A stretch of 64,000 nt of DNA. Source: Larimichthys crocea. Lineage: Eukaryota > Chordata > Actinopteri > Sciaenidae. Under the pieces are notes generated by a model. The model ran no database searches, was not told the DNA's origin, and was given only the letters and a program-made list of their open reading frames with translations. Positions 22,767 through 36,740 of this stretch are shown here, in pieces (the stretch's first letter is position 1; the number at the start of each line of letters is the position of its first letter). Position numbers and translations under genes: made by a program. Location of the stretch: positions 1 to 64,000 of the forward strand of contig NW_020852647.1 of NCBI RefSeq assembly GCF_000972845.2. Reading direction: 5' to 3'.

Positions 22767-22799
22767 CTAATGATGTGTGTGTGTGTGTGTGTGTGTGTT
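22767..22799. repeat. (GT)n microsatellite
   Basis: About 14 GT units following (TTCC)n between the 47-bp array and the first TAAR copy, with three copies of AATCAAACG shortly after. Confidence 0.9.
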
Positions 22800-22876
22800 T
22801 TCCTCTCTCTGTCTGAATCGATGGTTAATCAAACGAATCAAACGAATCAAACGAATCACTGAGTCTGTCAGACTCT

Positions 22877-22992
22877 ACAGTCACGCTCCCTCTGGGTTTG
22901 AGAGGAGGGAGGAGAGAGATAAATGAAGTGTGTGACCCTCAGAGATCTTTGGTCAGGAAGCTGTCAGAGCTCAGCAGCTTCTCTCTGTGACC
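22877..22992 (+). promoter_or_regulatory. Duplicated 5' flank of TAAR copy 1
   Basis: From 22877 to the start codon the sequence is nearly identical to 28329-28444 upstream of copy 2, differing by about one base. It contains AGAGATAAATGAAG, which could serve as an A/T-rich TATA-like element about 75 bases before the ATG. It marks the left edge of the gene duplication and probably includes the proximal promoter and 5' UTR. Confidence 0.55.
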
Positions 22993-24247
22993 ATGGAAGA
23001 AGCTGAACTTTGCTTTCCACAGCTCCTCAACACCTCCTGCAGGAAGCCGAAGCCTCCTCAGTCTGGGACTCTGCTCCTTTACCTCCTGCTGTTCTTCATC
23101 TCTGTGCTCACTGCCACTCTCAACCTGCTGGTCATCATCTCCATCTCCCACTTCAGGCACAGATAATCTCTCAGCTTCACATCATTTCCTCCAATAAGGC
23201 TCAATAACTTTGATTCCTTTCACAGCTTGTCGTGTCTTTGTCTCGGTTTGTGCTGCTGATCTGGACTCAGGCTTTGAAATGATTTCACACACTCAGTCTT
23301 ATTGAACTTTATTTGAGGGAGTTGCCGTGGCTCCAGCCTTTATTCACACTCTGTGGTCTCATAACATTTGTGATGATGATCTCTCCCTTGCAGGCAGCTC
23401 CACTCACCCACCAACCTCCTCCTCCTCTCTCTGGCTGTCTCAGACTTCTTTGTGGGCCTCCTGGTGATCCCCATTGAAGTCCTCATGGCGGTGACCTGTT
23501 GGGTTCTGGGTGACCTGATGTGTGCTCTGTATTTCTTCCTACCTGTAACCCTCATCTCTGCCTCTGTGGGCAGCATGGTGCTCATATCAATGGACCGTTA
23601 TGTGGCCATCTGTGATCCTCTGCATTATCCCAGCAGAGTCACTTCTAAAGTTGTCATCATTAGTGTTTGTCTGTGTTGGATCTGCTCTGTTATCTACAGC
23701 GTTGTCCTTTTATATCATCACCTGAAACAACCGGGCAGGTATAATTCCTGCTATGGAGAGTGTCTGGTTGGCGTTGCAGGAGATTTGGACCTCGCTGTGG
23801 CCTTTGTTATTCCCATTTCTATCATTGTGATTCTGTATCTGAGAGTGTTTGTGGTGGCGGCCGCTCAGGCTCGTGCCATGCGCTCTCATGTTACAGCCGT
23901 TAAACTCCAGCTTTCAGTGACTCTAACAAAGAAATCGGAGCTGAAGGCAGCCAGGACTCTGGGTGTTCTTGTTGCTGTGTTTCTGCTTTGTTACTCTCCA
24001 TATTACTGCCTTTCTCTCTCAGGCTCTGACATCTTGTATGGTTCTCCAACTGAAGCCTTGATGAGCTTCCTGATGTACTTTAACTCCTGTCTGAACCCTG
24101 TGATCTACGAGCTTCCTGATGTACTTTAACTCCTGTCTGAACCCTGTGATCTACGCCTTTTTCTACCCCTGGTTTAGAAAAGCTATCAGACACATTGTCA
24201 GTCTTCAGATCCTGCAGCCGGACTCGTGTGAGGCCAACATGCTGTAG
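22993..24247 (+). pseudogene. taar: Trace-amine-associated receptor, copy 1, frameshifted
   Basis: Seven-transmembrane amine/odour receptor of the teleost TAAR family. Exon 1 is 22993-23156, exon 2 starts at 23394, and the intron is 237 bp with a GC donor (CAG|GCACAG). DRY is followed by VAICDPLHY, and the TAAR signature NSCLNPVIY is present. A 46-bp direct duplication (24063-24108 repeated at 24109-24154) shifts the frame, so translation leaves the seventh helix and stops near 24129. The second copy of the segment restores the normal ending (FFYPWF ... NML, TAG at 24245-24247) in another frame. With one copy removed the gene would match copy 2 closely, so the damage is either very recent or an assembly error. 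The position of the ligand aspartate in helix 3 is proline. Confidence 0.85.
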
Positions 24248-25055
24248 AGGCGCTCTGTGCTGCTGCTCTCACTCAGTGTTTTTGTAGCTTTAAGGAGAAA
24301 ATGTGAATGTTGTCGGCTGCTGACAGATTCACAGTAACATGTTTTAAAATCCCTTCCATATAGTCTATGATACACAGACAATATAAATATATATTTCACG
24401 CCCTCTGTGACGTCTTAGTGTAATTTCATGATCTGAACATTCAGTCAGGACAAAGTTTATTGCTTTTATTTTGGTAAGATTGCATCAGTTTTTGAATATT
24501 TCTGCTCGTTTATCAGAATTGAAGTGATCGTGTAAAATATATCTCAAAGTATAAATATCCTTTTAAATGAGTAGATGCATTTTATGTACAGTACAGTACG
24601 CATCTAAGCATGTTTGCAGGTTATATCATGACTGTTGAATAGTTAATAAATATGTTTCTATATTTATCTATATGTGGACTGTCACTGTGATGTATTACTG
24701 CCTATGTTTTCTAAATGATTGACTCTAAACTGAATCAATAATCAATCAAACTCATGAATCTGTTTATCTGAGGCACCATCCAACCCCAGCCTGTTCATCT
24801 TCCCATAGATAATGTTCGGGGACTGACAGGTCAGGTCACCTGGAATGGTTTTCAATCACCAGGTGTGTTAATTAGTGGAATGTTTGAAAACATGACAGAT
24901 AATCAATGAACATCTTTTCCTCTCAGCTCATGGTGCTTTCGTTAAGAGATGCTCGGTTACAGGCCGTGGACCTGTGGCGGTGTTGGTGGTGGCTTGGGTC
25001 ATGTGACTGCATTCTCTGTGCATAAAGACTGTGCAGGTCTGAGGTCGGAGCTCAG
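24248..25055. other. TAAR 3' flank, no gene
   Basis: Matches the 3' flank of copy 2 directly after the stop (24248-24271), and a further block near 24651-24710 matches 30208-30265. This shows that the duplication unit included several hundred bases of 3' flank that have since diverged by indels. Otherwise unique sequence. Confidence 0.6.
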
Positions 25056-25059
25056 GACA

Positions 25060-25720
25060 ACGATGGGAAAGGAAGTGCTCTGAGAGTCTTTGTGGGTGTC
25101 AGTGGTGTGTCGATCAGAGTTCAGTTTGTCCAGCGTGAGTCCGAGGTATTTGAAGAACTCCACAATCTCAACGGGTTCATTACCCGTGTGTGTGGGGTGA
25201 TGGACGAGGTTCCAGACTGTTTGTGTCTTGATAACTGAGATAGAATGATCGTCATGCAGGTGTAGCAGCTCCGTCCTCTCTCGTCACTTTTGGCAAACAC
25301 ACACAGTCAGTCCTGTTTCCCTCACACACACAAACATACGTCTGAAAAATATCAAACGAAAAGAAAGCAGGTTAGCTAACCACGTGTAATTAATATAAAA
25401 CAACTCATGCACCTGCAGCGAGGTCCCACAGGGTGCACCACCCGAAACTACAGGGCTGCTGCCTTCAAGGTCAATAGGACATTTAATCATCGTGGAATCA
25501 TCTTCACCTTAACTCCGTTACACAGGAGTGCAGTATGGCAGTGTCATCGGAGTATTTGATATATGTGGTGGCAGATTAGGAGCTGATGCAGTCACTGGTG
25601 TAGAGTGTAAATGATGGTGCAGGATCCCACAGTGCCCACTCTGACTGTCTGTTGCTGAGGAAGCTGTCAGCGTATGAGAGGTTCATTACAGATACAGCCC
25701 TATTAGACGACTGCAGTAAT
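25060..25720 (-). mobile_element. Decayed LINE reverse-transcriptase remnant
   Basis: Plus-strand words such as GTCCGAGGTATTTGAAGAAC and ACAGTGCCCACTCTGACTGT resemble the antisense of a fish LINE reverse-transcriptase region. No frame longer than about 70 codons survives. Assigned from motif resemblance only. Confidence 0.4.
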
Positions 25721-25825
25721 CCATATTAACAACTGCTCAGATAAGTAAAGAGACATCAGGTCAGTCAATCCAGGACGTCTCAACAACACAAGGTGGCCTT
25801 GAAATATATCCGACATACTCACACA

Positions 25826-26075
25826 TTGTACCAGTCAAAAGTTTGGACACACCTTCGTGTGCAGTGTTTTTTGTTCACCAGCAAAGCATCCACACCCCAT
25901 CACACCTCCTCCTCCATGCTTCACGGTGGGAACCACACATGTAGATACCATCTGTTCTCCTCTGCGTATCACAAAGACCCTGAACCAAAAATCTGGTCTA
26001 AAGTCCATTCCTTGTCTGTCCTGTTCCAAGCAGCTGTCTTCTTCTTGGGGAAGGAACTAAAGCCTGCTGGGGAGG
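25826..26075 (-). mobile_element. Tc1-like transposon fragment
   Basis: The plus strand begins CCAGTCAAAAGTTTGGACAC, the usual inner end of Tc1-family elements. The minus-strand frame at 25835-26029 contains VVPTVKHGGGGVMGCGCFAG, which matches the conserved Tc1 transposase block (VKHGGG, then GCF). Only the C-terminal third of a transposase is represented, so it is non-functional. Confidence 0.8.
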
Positions 26076-26105
26076 TGGAGCAATGCCAACTAGATATAGT
26101 TGGGC

Positions 26106-26290
26106 TGGGGAGGTCGGTAGCGTAGTGGGTCGTGCAGACGCCCCGTGTGTAGAGGCTACAGTCCTCGCTGCAGCCGGCCCGGTTCGAATCCCGCATCGGA
26201 CTGCGTGTCACTCCCCCTCTCTGCTTCCTGTCTCTCTTCAGCTGTCCAATCCATTAAAGGCATAAAAGGCCCAAAAATATATACTTAAAA
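26106..26290 (+). mobile_element. tRNA-derived SINE
   Basis: An RNA polymerase III type head: A-box-like GGTAGCGTAGTGGGTCG near 26115 and an exact B box GGTTCGAATCC at 26181-26191. A tRNA-unrelated body with CTGCTTCCTGTCTCTCTTCA follows, ending in an A-rich tail (AAAAATATATACTTAAAAAA). It does not fold as an intact tRNA gene, so it is a SINE. Confidence 0.8.
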
Positions 26291-26885
26291 AAATGCATAG
26301 CACTGCTTCCAGAACCAAAATCCTAGAGAGAGACTGGACCCTCTCAAAACTCTCTGTGACAGGTCGTCTCCTTCCCTGCCACTTGATGGCGGAGCGTCGT
26401 GATGAAGACCGACACAATGCGCTCTTATATAGAGCGAGAGGTGCGGACACCGGTGATTTCCTCTTTCTCCACCTTCTTCCGGCGGCTGTGGCCTGTTGGC
26501 GTGGCCTCGTGGTGGTTGTCGTATCCGTTGCAGGTGTACGGTCCTTCCATTCAGGTATCGCATCGCTTTACCAGAAGCCCTTCCTGGGTGCGCTTGCTTG
26601 CCCCTGTTGGTAAGTACGAAGTTGTTTGCCATTCAGCGGCTCTGTCGCTCAGCCCCCAGCTAATTATTTCTCTGTCTTGGTGTAGCTGGGTGATTGACCC
26701 GCAGCCTTGAGCCCTTTAACCTCCGTCTCTAATTACTTATTTCTTTTCTGTTTAATAAAGTATCTTCTTAGTTTGCAAACTGTCTCTTGCCCCGTGGTAT
26801 TATTCAACCTGTGGCCTTGTACATTAAAAGTCAGGGACCAACAATTTCCTGTGGGTAAACATACCCCAGGTGGCATTGTCGCAAA
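26291..26885. other. Unassigned, repeat-like
   Basis: Short overlapping frames on both strands (for example 26285-26632 minus) without recognisable domains. AATAAAG at 26753-26759 followed by a C/T-rich stretch could be part of an LTR or old retroelement end, but I cannot show paired ends. Confidence 0.35.
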
Positions 26886-26889
26886 ATTC

Positions 26890-27660
26890 TCCTTGCTCAT
26901 GCCACATCTGCAACCACCCTGTGAGTGGACACCAGTCATGAAGAAGCCTTTTTGGCTGGGTTGGCCTATGGGTATCCTGAGGCAGCTAGAAGGTCTAAAC
27001 AGTACTGTGGAGTGGCAGACTGTGAGACTGCTATTTGCAGAAGATGTGGTTCTGTTGGCTTCATCAGACCATGACCTTGCAACATGATAGCATCTCCAAG
27101 TCTGGGGCCATGATTCTTTGGGTGTTGTTCATGAATGATGTGAAGATGAAGCATGAGATGGACCGGTGGATTGGTCCAGTGTCAGCAGTACTGTGGCTGT
27201 TGTCGTGGACAGTTGTGTGGAAGAGGGAGCCGAGTTGGAAGGCAAAGCTCTTGATTTTCCAATCCATCTACGTTCCAACCCTTACCTGTTGTCACGAGCT
27301 TTGGGTAGTGACCAAGAGATCAGACACAAGCGGCCTGGATGAGTTTTCTCCGTATGGTGGCTAGGCTCAGCCTTAGAGATAGGGTGAGGAGAACAGGAAG
27401 TCGGAGTGAGCTTGAGGTAGAGCTGCTGCTCATAATAATACCTCCTGGGCGCCTTCCTTTGGAGGTGTTCTGGGCACATCCAACTGGAATGAGTCCCAGA
27501 ACTCGTGGAGGGACTACATAGACCATCTGGCCGGGGGAACATCTCAGGAGGAGCTTGAATGTGTTGCTGGGGAGGGAAACGTCTGGAACACCCTTCTAAA
27601 CCTGCTGCCACTGTACAGGTCACCCTGGTTAAGAGGAAGGAAATGCATGGATGGATAATT
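26890..27660 (+). mobile_element. LINE reverse-transcriptase 3' fragment
   Basis: Across three frames it gives pieces of one LINE ORF in the right order: LLFAEDVVLLASSDHD (27030), IGPVSAVLW (27165), FQSIYVPTLT then HELWV (27258-27305), FLRMVARLSLRDRVR (27345). The catalytic box reads FAED where active enzymes have F/YADD, and frameshifts break the frame. It ends with GGATGGATAA, a typical short 3' tail. Confidence 0.75.
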
Positions 27661-27945
27661 GTTGGTGTTACCTTGATAAGATGGAGGAGTGTAGTTGTGG
27701 AAAAGTCTGGGCGTGGGATGAGTTTGGGTTAGTGATGAAGAAGGACTGTTCTGAGAAACGGTCAGATGACTCCGGAGGGGAGGAAAACTGTTGACCCAGA
27801 CTCAGAATGGTGTGGTAGTGGATTCAGAGGATTCATAGGAGCTCCTGAACTCAACTTGGTGACAATGCTGGTCAAGAGGCAGACCGAACTGTCAGTAACA
27901 CTAGGTTTGGGTAGTGACCACAGATGAAGTGGCTCAATGATTTTC
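27661..27945. other. No recognised feature
   Basis: Low-information sequence between a LINE 3' end and a SINE; no frame or repeat that I can support. Confidence 0.5.
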
Positions 27946-27949
27946 TCCT

Positions 27950-28112
27950 GGGGAGAAGTTTGGCATTAGGCTGGGGCCGGAGGGTGGCCAGTTCAAGTCC
28001 AGCATGGACCAAAAATATAGAAGGTGGACTGGTAGCTGGAGAGGCGCCATCTCACCTCGTGGGCACTGCCGAGGTGCCCTTGAGCAAGGCACCGACCCCC
28101 CGTTACATTTCT
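27950..28112 (+). mobile_element. SINE fragment
   Basis: Contains GGCCAGTTCAAGTCCAGCAT (decayed B-box region) and CACTGCCGAGGTGCCCTTGA directly followed by GCAAGGCACCGACCCCC, a block found in many fish SINE tails. Family not determined. Confidence 0.65.
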
Positions 28113-28328
28113 GAATCTGAGTCATTTGAAAATGACGTTAATATTGTTTAATAATTGACTTCATGATTAGATAAAAACTCTGTGACTGTCTGAATCACAA
28201 GATAAAAAACTTAATTCTATACTACATAAAGTCTAATATTTATATTTAAAGAATGACGTCATGCACAACATGTGATGTTAAAGTCCGATCTATACACATC
28301 ACGCTGATGAGAACATCACAGCCGGGCC

Positions 28329-28444
28329 ACAGTCACGCTCCCTCTGGGTTTGAGAGGAGGGAGGAGAGAGATAAATGAAGTGTGTGACCCTCAGAGATCT
28401 TTGGTCAGGAAGCTGTCAGAGCTCAGCAGCTTCTGTCTGTGACC
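28329..28444 (+). promoter_or_regulatory. Duplicated 5' flank of TAAR copy 2
   Basis: Nearly identical to 22877-22992. The break in identity at ACAGTCACGC marks the left end of the duplicated unit. Carries the same A/T-rich AGATAAATGAAG word upstream of the ATG. Confidence 0.55.
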
Positions 28445-29529
28445 ATGGAAGAAGCTGAACTTTGCTTTCCACAGCTCCTCAACACCTCCTGCAGGAAGCC
28501 GAAGCCTCCTCAGTCTGGGACTCTGCTCCTTTACCTCCTGCTGTTCTTCATCTCTGTGCTCACTGCCACTCTCAACCTGCTGGTCATCATCTCCATCTCC
28601 CACTTCAGGCACAGATAATCTCTCAGCTTCACATCATTTCCTCAAACTCAACAAGTGTCTGAGCTCCAATAAGCATTCATTTCAATTCATAACATTTGTG
28701 ATGATGATCTCTCCCTTGCAGGCAGCTCCACTCACCCACCAACCTCCTCCTCCTCTCTCTGGCTGTCTCAGACTTCTTTGTGGGCCTCCTGGTACTGCCC
28801 ATTGAAGCCCTTATGTTGGTGACCTGTTGGGTTCTGGGTGACCTGATGTGTGTTTTCTATTATTTCCTACCTCTGACCGCCATCTCTGCCTCTGTGGGCA
28901 GCATGGTGCTCATATCAATGGACCGTTATGTGGCCATCTGTGATCCTCTGCATTATCCCAGCAGAGTCACTGAAAGAACAGTCACCTCTGCTGTTTGTCT
29001 GTGTTGGATCTGCTCTGTTATCTACAGCGTTTTTCTTTCATATGATCACCTGAAACAACCGGGCAGGTATAATTCCTGCTATGGAGAGTGTGTAGTTGGC
29101 GTTGATGGAGATGTGGATCTTGCGTTCGCCTTCAGTATTCCCATTTCTATCATTGTGATTCTGTATCTGAGAGTGTTTGTGGTGGCGGCCGCTCAGGCTC
29201 GTGCCATGCGCTCTCATGTTACAGCCGTTAAACTCCAGCTTTCAGTGACTCTAACAAAGAAATCGGAGCTGAAGGCAGCCAGGACTCTGGGTGTTCTTGT
29301 TGCTGTGTTTCTGCTTTGTTACTCTCCATATTACTGCCTGTGTCTCACAGGTGGTAATATCTTGATTGGTTCTCCACTCGAGGCCTCTATGAGCTTCCTG
29401 ATGTACTTTAACTCCTGTCTGAACCCTGTGATCTACGCCTTTTTCTACCCCTGGTTTAGAAAAGCTATCAGACACATTGTCACTCTTCAGATCCTGCAGC
29501 CGGACTCGTGTGAGGCCAACATGCTGTAG
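28445..29529 (+). CDS. taar: Trace-amine-associated receptor, copy 2, intact
   Basis: Rhodopsin-class G-protein-coupled receptor; in fish most TAARs are olfactory receptors for amines. Exons 28445-28608 and 28722-29529, 323 codons, with a 113-bp intron that has a GC donor (CAG|GCACAG) and a TTGCAG acceptor at 28721. Visible features: N-glycosylation site NTS at residue 13, D72 of helix 2, DRY at 122-124 then VAICDPLHY, a helix 6 with LLCYSPYY, and the TAAR signature [16 protein letters not shown]. The residue aligned with the amine-binding Asp3.32 is P105, so a classical monoamine site is absent, as reported for many divergent (class III) teleost TAARs. The start ATG has a good context (GACCATGG). 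The subtype is not assignable by eye. Confidence 0.9.
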
Positions 29530-30970
29530 AGGCGCTCTGTGCTGCTGCTCTCAGTAAAATCATTCAGAATGTTTGAACGTGTTTTTGTAAAACACTTTCT
29601 GTCTACAGAGTATTTAAAGATCCACAATAACTCATGCACGTCTAGTATTCTGTATATTAATCAATCTTTTCTTCAGTTCAGCGTACCGAGCAAAATGAGT
29701 CATGTATACAGCTCTCCTCTCATTTGAATGACAAAGTTTTAACACAAATGAACTAACAAACTAAACGTGAAGCAAGTGATCAGATTTATGTAACAGTACT
29801 AATAAAGTCAGAATGACTGCATTCATGTTCCCTGCTGGGTTTGGACAAACAAACTGTCTTTATTAATATTGAATGAATAAACCTGGTTACTGCTGCACTG
29901 CTGTGTAGTTTTTGTTATTTATATTAAACCTGTGTGATTCAGATGCATGAGTCCTGCATTCATGTTCTTCCATTGAATCTCCATGTTACAGAATCAGTCA
30001 CATTAAGCTCTGACACGGCGGCTGATCCCAGAAATACTCCAAATAAATTTCAGTGATTTTGGTACTCTCAGAAGATTTCATTCATTTTGCATATTTCTGC
30101 TCATTAGCTATCGATATGTAAGTGATCAGTGTTTTTAAGACTTATGTAAGGTTAGTAAATCATTAATATGTTTCACTGCATCTTATATTGAGACTATTTA
30201 ATAGATTATGTTTCTATATTTATCAATATGTGGACTGTTCCTGTGATGTATTACTGCTCATGTGTTTTGATTACTCTAAATGAATCCATGTGTTTTTATT
30301 TAAGAAGTAGAAATGATTTAATATAAACTCCTATATTCAGCCGGACACACTTTAATTTAAATCCTGTACTGAGCACTGAGCTCTGAGCTCGGTTTATTGA
30401 TAGCGTAAGGCGGTGTCGTTCAGTCAGTGTCATTTTAAACCACGTGGAAAGAAAAGCCATGTCAACCCAATGTTAGGAAAGCTGAGAATCAGGCTGATGA
30501 TGGTGAGGTTAGAGACCAAGGTAATGTCACTGTAGAGTCAACAGGAAGTAAACACACATGCAGTTCATAAAATCCAAACGTCACATTGTGCAGGTAGAGA
30601 ACCGACCCATCAGGTGCATGAGGGACCTACCTGTGTATTACACATTACAAGTTAAGAAGGTGTTATCTTGGTATCACACTTTACCTGCAGGCCTTGTTAA
30701 TCATTGTGTGCAGGTTCCTGATACCGTGTAGTGTAAACCTGTCTTCAGTGTCCTCGCATGGAGTGATTTGTGAATGTACTTGATATCAGACACCCCATGA
30801 TCAATGATGGTCAAATCAGGTCTGCAGATATTTGTCCAGAACAATCAAGTGAAGAGAGCAGTAGAGCTGTGACTGATGAACTCTGTCAGACAAGGTAAAA
30901 TGTGCAGTGAGGGTGATCTAGGGACATCTGACGGGGGGCCCTGTCTTCAAGGACTTTTTCATGTTGGAAA
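29530..30970. other. TAAR 3' flank and intergenic sequence
   Basis: AT-rich, with AATAAA-like words near 29875. The block near 30208-30265 is homologous to the flank of copy 1. No gene seen. Confidence 0.6.
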
Positions 30971-30974
30971 CCCG

Positions 30975-31530
30975 ATAACGTGCTGAAGGAGGACTTTCAA
31001 GCCTGGTTGATCAAAGAGTCTTTTGAAGAAGCAGACAGTGGTTACAAAAGGAAAACTCTTGGTGTGGAAGGAGTTTGTAAAGGACTTTGGTTCGGCCCAA
31101 AGAAGCTCAGACAAACTGTCAGATCACTCAGGGAAGAGAATCAGGGTTTGCCACAAGTGGTGTCCAGCTGGGCGGCAGGCAGAGGCGGGAACCTGGGCGT
31201 GTTTTTATTCCCGGCCTTCTTGGAGTCTCTGGGTGGGGTCCACGTGGGTGACAACGGAGTAACCTGGAAGGGAGTGATTGGGAGGAACGGCCTGCCTGAT
31301 CTGAACCCGAGCTGTGTTTTATTAGATTTCTGTGCTAGTCATGGATTGGCCATAACAAACACAATGTATGAGCATAATGGTATTCATAAGTGTACCTGGT
31401 ACCAGAGCACCCTAAGGTGCAGGTCGATGATCGACTTTGTGGTCGTGTCATCAGATCTGCGTCCGTATGTCTTGGACACTCGGGGGAAGAGAGGGCGGAG
31501 CTTTCAACTCATCACCAGGCGGTGATGTCC
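30975..31530 (+). mobile_element. LINE endonuclease-domain fragment
   Basis: The plus-strand frame (30980-31525) gives part of an APE-type endonuclease of a [22 protein letters not shown], then [16 protein letters not shown], then [20 protein letters not shown]. The catalytic SMIDFV region is visible; the GDFN region is damaged (VGDNGVTW remains). Probably the same LINE family as 26890-27660. Confidence 0.75.
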
Positions 31531-32330
31531 AGTCCTAGTAAGTAGTACCGTTACCGGCGGTCCTGTCCTAGTACAAGTGTTAGTACCGTTACAGTGTCCC
31601 TGGATGTCAGCGTGTTGATCAGAATCTTCAGGAAAATACCCATAATGCCATGGACACTAACACACCTGTATACCATCACAGACTGCTCTAGAGCTGGTAA
31701 CAGTCTGCATGTTCCTTTTCCTCTTTGCCCTGAAGGGTTCTAGTTTCACCGTGATTGAAACGTGGACTCGTCAGTTGGTCTCAGATGTTCTGGTCCAGAG
31801 GAGTGTGCGGTCTTTCTCTCTTTAGTAGTCTGAACTTTATTTGTAGATGCTGAGATGTTGAAGGTCAGTCATGTATGATGGACTGTAGTTTTGTTTATTT
31901 ACCCATGGAGTGGTGAACCTCACCTCATACACCTGTTACCAACGAACCTGTTCACCTGTGGAAGCTTCAGACAGGTGTTGAGTGTTTGGCATCCTTCAGT
32001 TTTGTTGCGGCTTTGTTTTTCATGGCGTCCAAACCTTTTTCTTTAGTCAGGTTTGTGCATTAAATATTTTCATGGGTTTGCTGAACAGGTGAGAACTCAA
32101 CAAAGTTCATGACTTGTCCAGTTTGTATCATGTATGACGTTGCAGACATGTTTAGTATGTGACTGCAGAGTGACGAGCTGCTAGACATGGAAGAACCACT
32201 GAGCAGGTCTCTTACTGTTTCATTGATATTTCAGGAGAACCTGCTAAAGTTCTTTAATGTAAAGTGACACGATGTGTTTCAGTAACTGGTCCTGGACCTG
32301 CAGGTCAACAAACAAAACACCACTATGAAG
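31531..32330. other. Intergenic, no recognised feature
   Basis: Unique sequence between the LINE fragment and the 3' end of esd; no long frames. Confidence 0.6.
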
Positions 32331-32338
32331 AACAGGAT

Positions 32339-32344
32339 TTTATT
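32339..32344 (-). terminator. esd polyadenylation signal
   Basis: AATAAA on the minus strand, about 260 bases downstream of the esd stop codon. This defines a short 3' UTR. Confidence 0.7.
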
Positions 32345-32604
32345 GTGAAAAACAGCTGGGACTGTTCACATGATCACTGCCCCACTAGCAAACATGTTCA
32401 ATGAAACTAAACGAGATGCTGCACTCAAGTATGAAGTATTACCAAACACAACAAATGATGAGAACCACAACCTAGCCCTTCAAAATAAAAGGTTTTGTTC
32501 TTTTCAAACTGAAGGCACGAACACTTCGAACTGTCAGATTCCGTCATCAGGATCATGAAGGTTTGGGATTGATGGCAGCAGGTCGCAGTAAACAACTGTC
32601 AGCT

Positions 32605-36044
<3,440 letters not shown>

Positions 36045-36224
36045 GATGACCTGCAGATGACAGGACGTTGATGACGTGTTAAACACCCCCGCGCTCTGAG
36101 AATGGTTTGACCTGCTCAGCAGCCAATAGGCTGCAGGCATGCTTATTAATTATTATTTATGTTTTACGAACTTTAAATCTACACTTTGTTTAATTAAAAT
36201 TAATAAAGTGTTAAACAGTTCATG

Positions 36225-36290
36225 TCACACGCGCACGTGCAGCTGTACGTGCGCGTGCAGCTGTACGTGCACGTGCAGGTATAAATAGAA
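36225..36290. promoter_or_regulatory. E-box/CACGTG cluster with TATA-like box
   Basis: Direct repeat of an 18-bp word (GCAGCTGTACGTGCGCGT and GCAGCTGTACGTGCACGT) that supplies CAGCTG and CACGTG E-boxes, followed at 36280-36287 by TATAAATA on the plus strand. It lies between the first coding exon of esd and its presumed upstream exon. Role unproven. Confidence 0.4.
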
Positions 36291-36335
36291 ACACCTGACG
36301 TTAGCTCGGCTAGCTCCGTTAGCTCGGCTGGACCT

Positions 36336-36337
<2 letters not shown>

Positions 36338-36412
<75 letters not shown>
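36338..36412. repeat. (GT)n microsatellite, about 37 units
   Basis: Uninterrupted GT run upstream of the esd coding start. Confidence 0.97.
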
Positions 36413-36414
<2 letters not shown>

Positions 36415-36479
36415 CTGTCTGTCCTTCACTTTCTAACGCGTCTCACACTGACAGATTAGCATGTTAGCTCGTGTAAAGT

Positions 36480-36740
36480 TAGTCTGACTCAAACACACTG
36501 ACAGCACGTACCGCAACAAACCAAAACAACCCGCAACAACCCGCAACAACCCGCAACAAACCAAAACAACCCGCAACAAACCAAAACACTGGAACCTTCC
36601 CCGCTGCTCCACGCGGACAGTCCACAGTCCACAGCGACGCCCAACGTGATGACGTCAAGGCTGCCGCCCTCCACACTGTACGTAAGAGACGTAAGCAACG
36701 CGTTCAGACACGAGAGGGCGCTGTTCAACAACAACACGTG
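36480..36740 (-). promoter_or_regulatory. Presumed esd promoter / non-coding first exon
   Basis: Region of higher GC with a consensus CRE palindrome TGACGTCA at 36650-36657 and a short CCGCAACAAACCAAAACAA repeat at 36510-36590. The esd start exon needs an upstream 5' exon and this is the best candidate position. No transcript evidence is available from sequence alone. Confidence 0.4.

Noticed and set aside
26106..26200. tRNA gene
   Set aside because: A and B box present but no complete cloverleaf, and a SINE body with A-rich tail follows.
26285..26710. Possible protein-coding gene with overlapping frames of about 110 codons
   Set aside because: No domain, no splice structure, lies among mobile-element debris; kept only as unassigned.
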